Assembly: GCA_020137815.1 (NCBI GenBank) | Contig: CM035353.1 | Span: forward strand, 3,074,971 to 3,138,970 | Source: Hormiphora californensis | Lineage: Eukaryota; Ctenophora; Tentaculata; Cydippida; Pleurobrachiidae | DNA: 64,000 nt | Direction of reading: 5' to 3' | Part shown: positions 53,918-64,000 of the stretch, in pieces | Layout: each line of letters starts with the position of its first letter | How positions within the stretch are numbered: position 1 is the first letter of the stretch | Made by a program: the position numbers and the translations under genes | The notes under the pieces: model-generated | The model's database searches: none | What the model saw: only the letters and a program-made list of their open reading frames with translations | Told to the model about the DNA's origin: nothing

Positions 53918-54383
53918 GCGTTCTAAGTTCCGTTATTATCATATCCATCTAAACTGCTTAACGAAAGTAAAGAGGTGGGACAGAAAGACAAGGAGAAACA
54001 GAGAAAAGCTAAAGGGGAGAGGGAGAAACAGAGATATAGAGACTAGACAAGGCCCTTCTCAGAAAGGCCACACTTACACAGTGTGCACCAATAAACAAAC
54101 AGACAATGATCACCCGTATAACGGATCCAGGACAGGTGTTCTATAGCTATAGATATACTGAACATTGTAAAGTACCCCCAGCAGCTCCTGCTAACAAAAA
54201 GTGTCATTAGCTGTCTTCTCTCCCTCTCTCTATATATCTCATTCTCTCCCTCTCTATATATCTCCTTCTCTCTGTTTTATTATACAATGACCATGTTCCC
54301 ACAACACAATGTGACAGGCACATCTTGCTAATGGTGCCAGATCTACTACTAATGGCCTTCCATGTCCCAACAGCACTAGATCG
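53918..54383. other. Intergenic stretch, nothing recognised
   Basis: Short CT-rich phrases (ctctccctctctatatatctc twice near 54,225-54,265). No gene recognised. Confidence 0.5.
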
Positions 54384-54626
54384 ACATATACACGTGTTCC
54401 GTTTTTTTGATGTTTTGTTTCACACACCCAGCTTATTTAACTCCCCATGTTTGCCATAATCACTGTCATCTCTCACTCTTGGCTGGAACATTTTTCTATT
54501 CTTTGTCACCAATCACCAAATGATCTGAGAAAAAAAGGTCCCCTCTAAAAGACCCATGTGAGAGGTAACATCTCTCTTCAATAAAGGTCAGAATAACCAC
54601 TTCACTTTACTCTTTATGTTTGAGAT

Positions 54627-54687
<61 letters not shown>

Positions 54688-54780
54688 AATGGGATTGAGA
54701 AGATAAGATAGAGAAAGAGTGTAAAGAAAGTGGAAAAGAGACAGAGAGATGGGAGTCCTCACATTGTGTGTAAAAGAGAT

Positions 54781-54834
<54 letters not shown>

Positions 54835-55337
54835 AGAGAGGGATAGAGAGTGAGAGAGAGAGAGAGAGTGAGAGAGAGAGAGAGAAAACAAGATAGAGTA
54901 AAAGAGAAGAGGAGACAGAGAAATGTGTGTCTTCAGCCCTTCACCCTGACCCGGCCATCATATGTGCGCGCCACACTCGACGCGCAGTCAAACTGCTGAC
55001 AACAGTAAGGAACCCTACAAATTACACCTGCCGTCCTAGCAATATAACTTTGCGGATTAACATGAGGATAAACGTCCTTAGCAACGCTTACGTCACATAT
55101 ACACGTGTTCCGTTTTTTTGATGTTTTGTTTCACACACCCAGCTTATTTAACTCCCCATGTTTGCCATAATCACTGTCATCTCTCACTCTTGGCTGGAAC
55201 ATTTTTCTATTCTTTGTCACCAATCACCAAATGATCTGAGAAAAAAAGGTCCCCTCTAAAAGACCCATGTGAGAGGTAACATCTCTCTTCAATAAAGGTC
55301 AGAATAACCACTTCACTTTACTCTTTATGTTTGAGAT

Positions 55338-55395
<58 letters not shown>

Positions 55396-55489
55396 AAATG
55401 GGATTGAGAAGATAAGATAGAGAAAGAGTGTAAAGAAAGTGGAAAAGAGACAGAGAGATGGGAGTCCTCACATTGTGTGTAAAAGAGAT

Positions 55490-55545
<56 letters not shown>

Positions 55546-55975
55546 AGAGAGGGATAGAGAGTGAGAGAGAGAGAGAGAGAGTGAGAGAGAGAGAGAGAAA
55601 ACAAGATAGAGTAAAAGAGAAGAGGAGACAGAGAAATGTGTGTCTTCAGCCCTTCACCCTGACCCGGCCATCATATGTGCGCGCCACACTCGACGCGCAG
55701 TCAAACTGCTGACAACAGTAAGGAACCCTACAAATTACACCTGCCGTCCTAGCAATATAACTTTGCGGATTAACATGAGGATAAACGTCCTTAGCAACGC
55801 TTACGTCACATATACACGTGTTCCGTTTTTTTGATGTTTTGTTTCACACACCCAGCTTATTTAACTCCCCATGTTTGCCATAATCACTGTCATCTCTCAC
55901 TCTTGGCTGGAACATTTTTCTATTCTTTGTCACCAATCACCAAATGATCTGAGAAAAAAAGGTCCCCTCTAAAAA
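54384..55975. repeat. 713-bp tandem duplication, about 2.2 copies
   Basis: The unit starts catatacacgtgttccgttt (54,384; 55,097; 55,810) and contains two (GA)n tracts, the phrase cagcccttcaccctgacccg and ends ...cgcttacgtca. Copies 1 and 2 are almost identical (one GA dinucleotide difference noticed near 55,580). The third copy stops after ggtcccctctaaaa. Identical short frames 713 bp apart follow from this. Confidence 0.95.
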
Positions 55976-56413
55976 AAGACCCACTTAAGGGGCAACTAAA
56001 GTTGATATCTCCTATAGAACAAACCCTTGTGTTCTAGCAAAATCATTCTTAGTATTGATAAATCTGCCATGAGGCATGATACATATTATGATAATACCAA
56101 TAAATCCATTTATATTAAGTAATAACTCATATATCTCTCAGACTATGTAAGCCACTACACCCGCATTCTCTCGAATAAATCTCCATATCTCTAATATCAC
56201 ATCTTCAACATCACATCTCTCTGAAGTACCTGATACATTGTAGAACTACCATCCTACGTCAACTCAACTTCGACACTCATCACTTCATCTGGGTCCTACA
56301 CCATCTCATTCACGTCCTAAGCTTGGTGACACGGCCACCCCTACACTAGGGCCACGCAAAGCACCAAGTCCTAAGTTACATCACCAACGTACTACGGTCA
56401 ATAAATATCAGCG
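55976..56413. promoter_or_regulatory. Probable 5' UTR/internal promoter region of the I-like LINE
   Basis: About 440 bp between the tandem duplication and the LINE start codon. It contains no open frame of note. LINEs carry their promoter internally in the 5' UTR, so this is where it should lie; no motif proves it, and the element's 5' boundary was not located. Confidence 0.35.
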
Positions 56414-59236
56414 ATGCGTGTATTTCAATGGAATCTTAGGAAGATGGTAACACCAGCACATGAAGTGCATGCGTATTTAACCGATAATGAGAACACGATT
56501 GCTCTAATAACGGAACCGCCCATGCGACAGACATCCTTCATGGGTCTGCCAGTATTTCCAACATATGCTGCCGAATCTGGGCAAAGAGCATGTGTGGTTG
56601 TAACCAGATCAACAGCAAGGAGAGTGAGATTCCTACCATCATTCTCCTCGAGGGACGTGGCTTCAGTGATAATAGGTACCACTGTCTACTGTGCAGCCTA
56701 CTGGCCCCATGATGCGACCCAATTGCCACCAGAGATAGAGTCACTAATAGAATGGAGCTCCCTGCAAAGGTTCAGCATAGTTATATGTGGAGATCTAAAT
56801 GCAAAACACCACACGTGGGACAAGGCAACAAACAACCGAGGAAAATCCTTAAGGGAACTAGTTGATCGCCACCGTCTAACAATATTGAATGAGGAGGGAA
56901 TTGTAACGAGAGAACAAAATGGGTCAACGTCAGTGATAGATCTGTCTATTGTGAACCTCTCAATACTCCCAAAAGTTCAGAATTGGGAAAGATTTGAAAT
57001 AAGACACGGGTCTGACCACTATCCGATCTCCTTTGTTATAGACTCCCAACTTCCAGGTAATTATCAACCCACAGCATCAAGAATTAATATGGAAACAGTG
57101 ACTGCTGAACTTACCACCCTAAACCAAACTGCAGACATTTCCCCAGCGACCACACAGGAACAGCTGGACAATAGTTTCAACAACTTATTGCATGACATCG
57201 GAAAAGCAGAGGAAAAGGGTACCACTACACACCCTATCTCGAAGGGGCACCAGAGCTCAAAACCATGGTTCACTAAAGAGCTGAGAGAGCAAAGGAGCAA
57301 GAGCATAGAAGCAGAGAGGAGATACAACAGCAAAAAGAGGTGTCCAGCGCTGAAAAGTATCATGAAGAAGACTAGGAAACACTACCTGAAGACCCTGAAA
57401 AAAACTAAAAGAGGGTCGTTCCGGAGCTACTGTTCAGGTCTCACCGAGAAGAAGTTGGCAAAACTTATAAAAAAGATGGGAAAAGGCAGGGCCACCCCAG
57501 GCATCCCACCAATACAGGTAAATGGGCTGCCAGTGAGATCTAATAAGGAATGTGTGGAGATACTGGCAGACACCCACATAAAGGGGGTAGAGATGGACAA
57601 TGAACATCCAACCCTCCCACCCCTACAGCAACTGTCAGTAGAAGAGTTAATATCAAACTCAAGACTCTCTACCACCATAGTGACAGAAGAAAACATCAAG
57701 CTGGCTATGGGGAAAATTAACAACCCGAATGGGGCGCCTGGTCCGGACGGTATTCGATGGAAAACTCTCACAGCCATCCTCCCAGTAATTGGAGAGAGAT
57801 TGTGCAGAATATACCGGGACTGCATTGTCTTACAATCGATACCGAGCAAAATGTGCGAAACCCGGGGTGTCTTAATACCCAAACCAGATAGACCAAAGGA
57901 GGACGCGGCCAACTACAGAACAATAACTCTGGCCTCGGTGTTCTTCAAGCTGCTGGAAAGACTCATACTCCAGCATCTGAGAAACAGACACCAAATTTAC
58001 ACAAAAGCTACATCCGAACGTAACGGATTTGTCCCCGGCAGGGATGTGAAAACAAGCCTTGTATTCCTTGGATAACAAAGTCGAAGGGGCACTACACAGA
58101 AGAGAGTACGCGGTGGTCTCTTTTAATCGATATAAAAGGGTGCCTGACAGAATACAGCAAGGATGAAGCTGAATCCATCACCTCACAAATCATGGTTGTC
58201 CGGCTCCACTCTCAGGTATCCTGAAGAAATTCTTGGACCACAGAATCATCCCTCATCTCGTGGGGGAAGGGGAGGATAGGGTCATCAGAGGTCAACTGGA
58301 AGGAGGAGCTCAAGGACTGATTTCCATGCCCCTACAGTGGAACACGGTGACAACTCCACTGCTGGAAAAGGTAAATGAGCTTGAGCACCTCCAAGCTTTA
58401 GCGGACGATTTAAGCAGTGCTGTGACTGGCCCGAAATTGAACCTCAATAGAGAGGACACAATGGATTCTTGAACGAGTTGAGGAGTGGTGCAATACCATG
58501 GGATTGGACATATCTACATCAAAGTCGTTTTTCATGGTATGCACCCATAAAACCAAAATACCACCCATTCGAACCCAACTACTCTACAAAAATGTCCAAA
58601 TTCCGGAAGCTAAGGTATACAAATACCTGGGGGTCACAGTGGGACCAAAAACTAAACTGGGCAGAACACTTTAGACGAACGATGAAAGAGGCAACAAAGG
58701 TCGAGCACCTGGCCAATAGGGCTCTGGGGGCAGATTGGGGGGCAAACCCGGAAATACAGAAGTGGGTATATAAAACTATAACCATGGCGAAAATGCTTTA
58801 TGGCTGCAATGTAACGTTAAGTGGATTTGCTACGAAGGGAGTACAAAACAAATTAGAAACAGTTACATACAATGCCTCCAAACGCATTCTAAGATGCTCG
58901 AAAACTGCTCCAAAGCTAATCGCTATAGGGCTATCGGATATAGAACCAATGCATGTTGCAGCGAAGAGGAGAGCAATAGTGGCCCAAGCAAAACTCCCAA
59001 CACCAGCACACATTCCTATGAGGAAAGGCAAAATGTGGAAGGACCACAGGACTCTATTGGCTAACGAGGTGGAAGAAGCGACGAATGGGCAGGAGATGGA
59101 CGATAGCACACCGACCTACCCTACAAAACTGTTTGCAGTTTTGCTCACTGAGGAAACGCCGAATACGGAATTAGACACACTTCACATCTATTCAGATGGC
59201 TCTGACCAGGGTTCCGGCAAAATAGGAGGGGGATAA
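56414..59236 (+). pseudogene. I-like LINE ORF2: endonuclease, reverse transcriptase, start of RNase H
   Basis: From ATG 56,414 a 553-residue frame opens with the endonuclease (FQWNLRK; ALITEPP; GDLNAKH at about 126-132; GSDHYPISF near 197). It then gives RT blocks GAPGPDGIRW and YRTITLASVFFKLLERLIL, GFVPGRD, and a frame break near 58,075. Further RT blocks follow in other frames: GGAQGLISMPLQWN near 58,300 and ALADDL near 58,400 (catalytic DD). The thumb/linker frame (58,469-59,236) includes KLNWAEHF and ALGADWGANPEIQKWV, then HIYSDGSDQGSGK, the first RNase H Asp block. The reading is lost at 59,237 where the sequence turns into homopolymer nonsense. Endonuclease + RT + RNase H order fits the I/R1/Outcast group. 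Confidence 0.88.
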
Positions 59237-60180
59237 AAAAAAAAATAGTCGGAAATTCTATTTAAATTTGGAAAAAATTTTAAAATTTAAAATTTAAGCT
59301 CAAAAAAACCCCCACCAAAAAAATTTATTAAAACCTTTTCAATTGGGGGTTTTTTCAGGGGGGGCCCCACTAAAACAACTTTTGGGGGGAAAAACAAAAA
59401 AAAAAAAGGGGGAATAAAAGGGGAAAAGGGGGGGGGGGGGGGAAAAAAAAAATTTTTTTGGGGGGGGAAAAGATTTTTTTTTTTTTTTAAAAAAAGGGTA
59501 AAAAAATTTTTTTTTTTTTTTTAAAAAAAAAAAACAAAAAAGAAGAAAGAAAGGGGTTTAGGGAAAAAAGAAAAAAAAGCTTTTTGGTTTTTTAAAAACC
59601 CCTCCGGGTTTTTAAAGGGGTTTTTTTTTAAAACCCGTTGGGGGTAAAAAAACCCCCGGTTATTCACAACCGAAGGCCCCCTTTTTTGGGGAGGGTCAAA
59701 AACACCTTTTTAAATTGGGGCCCCCAAAACTAAAAAATTTAAGGGGAAAACTGAAAAGGGGAAAAGGGGGTTTTACTTTAAATTTAAGGCAAAAGGGGGT
59801 ATTTTTGGGGGGGAAAAAAAGGAAAAAGGGGGGGGGGGTTTTGAAAAAAAATTTTTAGTTTATTAAAAACTTGGGGGTTCTTCCCTGGGGGGGGGTGGGG
59901 GGGTTTTTTTTTGGGGGTTAAAAAAAGGGGGGTTTTTTTGGGGGTTTTGGGGGTGGGCAATTTTTTTTTGGGGGTGGGTGTTGTTTTGGGGAAGGGGGGG
60001 GGAGGAAAAAGGGGGGGGAAAAACAGCTTAACTGAGAGGTTTTTTGGGAAAAAAAGGGGGGGGAGGGGGGGGGAGGGGGGAAGGGGGAACCCGGGGGGGA
60101 AAGGGGGAAAAGGGGGGGTGGGGTCCCTTGTGGGCGGGGGGTTTTGGAGCCCGGTTAGCGGGGGCTGGGGGGTCTGGATG
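59237..60180. other. Homopolymer-stretched, probably artefactual sequence
   Basis: The stretch consists almost wholly of runs of G, A, T or C 3-18 bases long with almost no normal words. It begins abruptly inside the LINE RNase H domain and ends inside the Penelope-like region. No repeat unit explains it. Consensus or base-calling failure over a low-coverage join is the simplest reading; any gene prediction here should be ignored. Confidence 0.8.
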
Positions 60181-61270
60181 GCCGCCTTCTAAATTGAGGG
60201 GCCGAGGGCCCGCGAGACAGGTCTCCTGCACTCCAGTTTCTCGTGTCGGGGTGGAGACGTGGGGGAGCTGCTCCTGATTTAATATTCCCGTGATAGGTGC
60301 GGGGTTTTTTTAGTCGTATGAGGCCTCGTGTTCTTTTAAGCGGAAATTTTACAGGCCTTTTAGCTGCCATGTAGCTGGCTTGGGGCAGTCCCGACATGGG
60401 AAACCTGTTATAGTTCTGCGGAGTTGAGGCGGGAGCGGGGGTTTGGTCTTGGAGAGGGAAAAGCGGAGGTTTCGGAGAGGGGGTGTGGTACGTCGATGGG
60501 GTATTTTTCCCTAAAGTCTGTTTGATTGGGCGCAGGGGGGGATGGTACGGAATGAAGCTCTTTTGTTAGAGGGCGATGATAACGAAGCTGATGTGAAAGG
60601 AGGACGGGTCGGTTGACCTGTTTTGACGTCATCCATTACTGATCTGACGATGTGGCTAGGGAATCCCTTGGGCCCGGGAAGGAGTATACCCGGTAGAGTT
60701 CCTCTTGGGATGCTGACTGGAACGAGGTTTGATGCTCTGCGGTGAGTGACCGGGTAACTGGTTCCCCTTTGGTGGCCGAAGGACGAGGAGGATTTTTTGA
60801 CATACAGGGTTTTTGGTGGGTCGCTTCCCCGTGATCGAGGGGGGAGAGGCGGGGGATCAGGACACAAGGGAAAGGAAGGGGCCATCTGGGTTGGGGGTTC
60901 ATGGTGTACTGGGGCCTTTTCTCAGAGAGTTGATGTGACCTGGAAAGGGTTCTGATGTTGGGGGGGTCTCTGGCTGCTCCAATACCATCATCCACAAAAT
61001 GGCGGTATGAATGGATCGGATCTGGTGGCGGTGGTGAGTGCCAGGTTCTCAATGTCTGCAGTTCGAATCTCGGCCAGGGCTACGGTGAGAGGAGATCCCA
61101 TAGCTCCACCAGAGGTTTGGGAGTAGAACTTACCACCAAACTCAAAGTAGGCATTGTCCAGACACAGGTTTAGGAGTGACTGGAGGTTGTCGATGGAGAT
61201 CTCGGAGGAGAGGAGTGAAGGATCGGATCGAAAGGAAGCAATGGCGGCAGCGGCAGCAGCTCGCATATCG
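60155..61270 (-). pseudogene. Penelope-like element reverse transcriptase, frame-broken
   Basis: The minus-strand frame 61,266-60,988 reads SIDNLQSLLNLCLDNAYFEF, then GKFYSQTSGGAMGSPLTVAL, the Penelope-like RT palm block (YxQxxGxAMGSPLxxxxA). After a shift, SYRHFVDDGIGA gives the catalytic DD. Further shifted blocks follow (LYVKK..., SNLVPVSIPRG). The distal part reads into the artefactual region, so presence of GIY-YIG cannot be judged. The upstream end at 61,270 abuts the segmental duplicate. The RT N-terminus is absent. Confidence 0.8.
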
Positions 61271-61293
61271 GCGTTGGTATAGAGGGATACGAT

Positions 61294-61728
61294 ATACTGA
61301 TTTAGGGATCTAATTTAGGGATCTAGTTTAGGGATCAACGTCGTCTGTGCATCTTCCTGACAGCTTTGTAAAAGAATAAGATCAGGGCGTATACAAGTAC
61401 AAGTGTATTATATGGCTACAAATATAATTCAAGTTCATGCAGATCAGGAACCGACCGAATTAAGTAACCAGCCAACTCGTTATTTAGGTCACGTGACTGG
61501 TTATCAGCCAATCAGGGACCAGTATTTCCTGATTCGGTCGGTTCCTGATGCAGATGTTTATGTAGCAGAAAAAGAAGAAAAACCGGAATTAATATCATGA
61601 TGGCACACCGACTAGGAGAGAAGCCTTCGCACCCATCCTTGCACTCTGTGCATACTTGAGTGTGAAAAACATTACAGTCACAATTAGCGTATACTAGAAA
61701 GTTTCTATCACTTCGTGTGCCTGCTGTC
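61294..61728. repeat. Segmental duplicate, copy 2 (partner 51,154-51,608)
   Basis: Same content as copy 1, but with tttagggatctagtttaggg in place of the MITE there, and with MITE copy D inserted at 61,445. Each copy supplies the empty site for the other's insertion. Confidence 0.88.
61437..61555. mobile_element. 103-bp hAT MITE, copy D, with perfect TSD and empty site
   Basis: The element 61,445-61,547 is flanked by ATGCAGAT on both sides. The partner duplication reads ttcatgcagatgttta at about 51,394-51,410, the uninterrupted target. It carries a 6-bp deletion that removes the first CCAAT box; GTCACGTGAC and the second CCAAT box remain. Confidence 0.95.
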
Positions 61729-61795
61729 TCAGCTCGGAGAGATGGAGAGAGCGTGTAGCTGAGAGTAGAGAGCTGTAGAGGTACGAATCTGCGTA

Positions 61796-61894
<99 letters not shown>

Positions 61895-62027
61895 TACTAT
61901 CTTTGTATCTCGCCTCTCTCTCTATCGCCAACAAGGTCGAGAAGAAGCCTACAGGCGCGTGCAAATTAACAAAAAACACACCTTCTGTGGCAGTTTGGTA
62001 ACTGGGCAGACGGGCGGAGAAGTGTTC

Positions 62028-62062
<35 letters not shown>

Positions 62063-62115
62063 GAGAGAGAGAGAGAGAGGGAGAGAAAGGGAGAGAGAGG
62101 GAGAGAGAAAGATTA
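61796..62115. repeat. (CT)n and (GA)n microsatellites
   Basis: (CT)n at about 61,796-61,890 and (GA)n with ggga interruptions at about 62,030-62,112, around a 140-bp unique spacer. Confidence 0.95.
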
Positions 62116-62143
62116 TGCAAAACAGTTTCAGGAGCCCCGGTAT

Positions 62144-62199
62144 AATTCTGAGACACTTTACCCAAGTACTCCAAGCAGGTAGTTTTCACTTTTGACTCC
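62144..62199 (+). repeat. 56-bp direct repeat, copy 1 (copy 2 at 63,945-64,000)
   Basis: The two 56-mers (aattctgagacactttaccc to cacttttgactcc) are identical; copy 2 runs off the window. They bracket 1,745 bp that includes the TAA-flanked element and a palindromic element. Confidence 0.95.
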
Positions 62200-62260
62200 T
62201 GGAAAGTCCATATGGCCCTTCATTTTACTATACTAAATGCAAATTCCCTTACACGCAAGT

Positions 62261-62400
62261 CCACGTGCAAATTGAGGGGTTGTTTTGGTTGGTGGGCAAG
62301 GGGATTGGTGGGGACAGTGGGTGGATAGTGGATCATGCCAGTGCGAATTGTTGTGTGGTGTTTTCCTGCTGATTCGGTCGCGTTTGTTGGGTATATTCTA
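62261..62400. repeat. Dispersed repeat shared with 20,252-20,370
   Basis: The ggttgttttggttggtgggc phrase and its surroundings match the copy near 20,270. As there, it lies next to CT/GA microsatellites. Family unknown. Confidence 0.55.
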
Positions 62401-62577
62401 CGTCATTCCCCGGGGGCCATTATGCATCGTGTAAAAATGGGAATTTCATAACTCAGGTAGATCTGCTTGCGCTGGCAAGGGGTAACTTCGTAACCAATAG
62501 ATCTGCACAATTCTGGGTGTTCCACAGAATATATACCTACTGCAGTTGTACTGTAAAAAAATAAACATCGAAAAAAA

Positions 62578-63239
62578 TAAGGGGGACCACATACAGCACC
62601 GGTGCGAACTCCAGTAACGTCGCACCACATACTGTCGGTGGAAACTTCAGTACAGTGAGTGTATGTGGTGCCTCTTACTGAACAATCAATAAAAAACCTT
62701 CAAAACAAGCTAAAAACACGTAATTTTTTGTGAAATATCTTCCTCTCACTAATACCGAAATCTCTCTACCTCCTTTTCTCTCTCTTGTTATGTTTATCTC
62801 CACTTATCTCTCTCTTATCTTTCCCGATTGCAGCACATATTTTCTCGATATGTCGGATAATCTCGCCCTTGTTCTAGGTGTGGCCCTTTCTGTCGTAGTG
62901 AGAGTGCGTGCGCCTCTTATTGGTTGCTGTGGTGTGGGTGTGTGTGTGTATTGTGAGATGCAGGTCTGTCATTGGCTAGTGCGCGCACGTGACCCCCACG
63001 TGACCTTTCAGTTCAGTACGAAGAGCACATACATCACCGTACTGATCTTTTCTGAGCTAAGCTCACGTGAGATTGTGTACTGATAGTCCCACCGATATTT
63101 ATCAGTAAGAGGCACCACATACGGCAGTGCGTACTGGAGTTTGCACCGAAAGTGTTGTATGTGCTAGTGAGAACTGAAGTTAGAGGCACCACATACGGCG
63201 GTGCGAATTTCAGTACAGTGCTGTATGTGGTCCCCCTAA
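62578..63239. mobile_element. 656-bp TAA-flanked element (PIF/Harbinger-like target)
   Basis: The ends GGGGGACCACATACAGCAC and complement (62,581 and 63,236) are flanked by TAA on both sides. The terminal region contains several CACCACATAC(G/A) motifs in both orientations (near 62,588, 62,627, 62,666, 63,112, 63,190, 63,222). A 117-codon frame inside (62,730-63,083) has no recognised domain. The 3-bp TAA duplication fits PIF/Harbinger. Confidence 0.85.
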
Positions 63240-63679
63240 GATAGAAAAAAGATTTAGGTATCTTGACAACCTTTTAAACTTAAAAAGGAAGATCTAATAA
63301 TTAGAAAGAGTTGCGGGTCGTGACAGTTGTCGGTGAACACCCACGACGAATGGTCAAGGAGAATTCCCACCTGTCAAAATTAGAGTTGAATTGGATTGCG
63401 GAAAGCAACAAATACCCTAGTTGCCAAAAAAATCCATGATGATCGGAAGTGGGTAGTGCCTAACTATTTATATACCTAGCTCGTTTCACTAATACTGCGG
63501 ACTACCTAACTAGGTAGCTCGTTTCACTTCAATACTGCCTAACATATATAGCTCGTTGAAAATTCAATAACAGCTGCAGTTTTCTTTTTCCATGAAAATT
63601 CCATTATAATTGGAGTCTTCTTAGAACACGATTGTCAGATTGATATTCCCTCTGTTCTGCGTGAGGCACACTCTTACAC

Positions 63680-63936
63680 GGGGGATTACGGGGGCTCGAA
63701 TAGATCGCCCGTATAGATCGCCCGTACCAGTCGCCCGTACATTTGCTTTGCGCATTACGTTTCATCGCACTTTCACCACAAATAAGGTACATGTGCGTTA
63801 CGCGCATGTGTTTCGTTGTGGTGAAAGTGTGGTGAAACGTAATGCGCAAAGCAAATGTACGGGCGACTGGTACGGGCGTCTCATCCGGCCCCCGTAATCC
63901 GCTGCCTTAGGCAGCGGATTACGGGGGCCCGGATGC
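63680..63936. repeat. Fold-back with a terminal 54-bp hairpin
   Basis: Arms 63,719-63,781 and 63,816-63,878 are complements (cgcccgtaccagtcgcccgt...). To the right, 63,882-63,935 is a near-perfect palindrome (ccccgtaatccgctgcc/ggcagcggattacgggg). The phrase gggggattacgggggc also occurs at the left end, so the terminal hairpin may be a copied end. Confidence 0.85.
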
Positions 63937-63944
63937 ACCAAAGT

Positions 63945-64000
63945 AATTCTGAGACACTTTACCCAAGTACTCCAAGCAGGTAGTTTTCACTTTTGACTCC
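63945..64000 (+). repeat. 56-bp direct repeat, copy 2, cut by window end
   Basis: Identical to 62,144-62,199. The repeat may continue past the window. Confidence 0.95.

Noticed and set aside
62730-63083. 117-codon hydrophobic/cysteine-containing frame
   Set aside because: Lies wholly inside a non-autonomous TAA-flanked element and has no recognised domain.

Overview
This is nuclear DNA of an invertebrate animal. Coding stretches are interrupted by short GT-AG introns (71-151 bp where both ends can be read). The gene content is metazoan: an immunoglobulin-domain transmembrane receptor, a GPCR with LDL-receptor class A modules, and a Golgi-type carbohydrate sulfotransferase. Most of the rest is transposable elements of types common in marine invertebrates (CR1/L2-like and I-like LINEs, Penelope-like elements, Mutator-like, Merlin, hAT, TTAA and TA/TAA-type elements, fold-backs). 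A sponge or another early-branching marine animal is a reasonable guess, but nothing here proves it. The sequence looks like long-read consensus: several reading frames carry single-base shifts, and about 59,237-60,180 is homopolymer-stretched nonsense.

Layout. 1-3,339: 3'-truncated CR1/L2-like LINE on the minus strand (reverse transcriptase, endonuclease, zinc-knuckle ORF1). 3,406-4,561: frame-broken sulfotransferase. 5,500-7,085: motif cluster, cruciform-like palindrome array and a decayed Penelope-like element with a GIY-YIG relic. 8,073-10,690: LDLa-GPCR with signal-peptide exon, broken in several places. 11,281-19,398: a ~7.9 kb composite Mutator-like element inserted in a 10-bp minisatellite. 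It carries a transposase gene that is itself split by a 1.3 kb hAT element, a 1.34 kb fold-back, and dense arrays of GAGGTTAAC and GAGGTGC motifs. 19,600-23,340: putative Helitron, microsatellites and a 1.0 kb fold-back. 23,440-28,640: Mutator-type relics, a triplicated ~0.5 kb unit with two dated MITE insertions, and a LINE RNase H tail. 28,650-41,890: a mosaic of short exon-like modules, a Merlin element with 11-bp arrays, a helicase relic, a TA-flanked MITE and an inverted pair of hammerhead-like motifs. 42,200-47,350: duplicated short elements, fold-backs and minisatellites. 47,353-50,117: the Ig receptor on the minus strand. 50,200-56,400: microsatellites, nested MITEs and a 713-bp tandem duplication. 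56,414-59,236: I-like LINE. 60,155-61,270: Penelope-like RT. 61,294-64,000: a segmental duplicate of 51,154-51,608, then a TAA-flanked element and a palindrome.

The best intact host gene is the two-exon Ig receptor (880 codons). Its cytoplasmic tail carries several tyrosine motifs resembling ITIM, ITSM and PI3K-binding sites. The sulfotransferase and the GPCR are recognisable but frame-broken; whether by real decay or consensus error cannot be settled from sequence alone.

The window is unusually good for reading insertion history. Paralogous copies supply empty sites for at least three MITE insertions. Target-site duplications are visible for hAT (8 bp), Merlin (8 bp), TTAA-type, TAA-type and TA-type elements. 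Nesting order can be read directly in two places.
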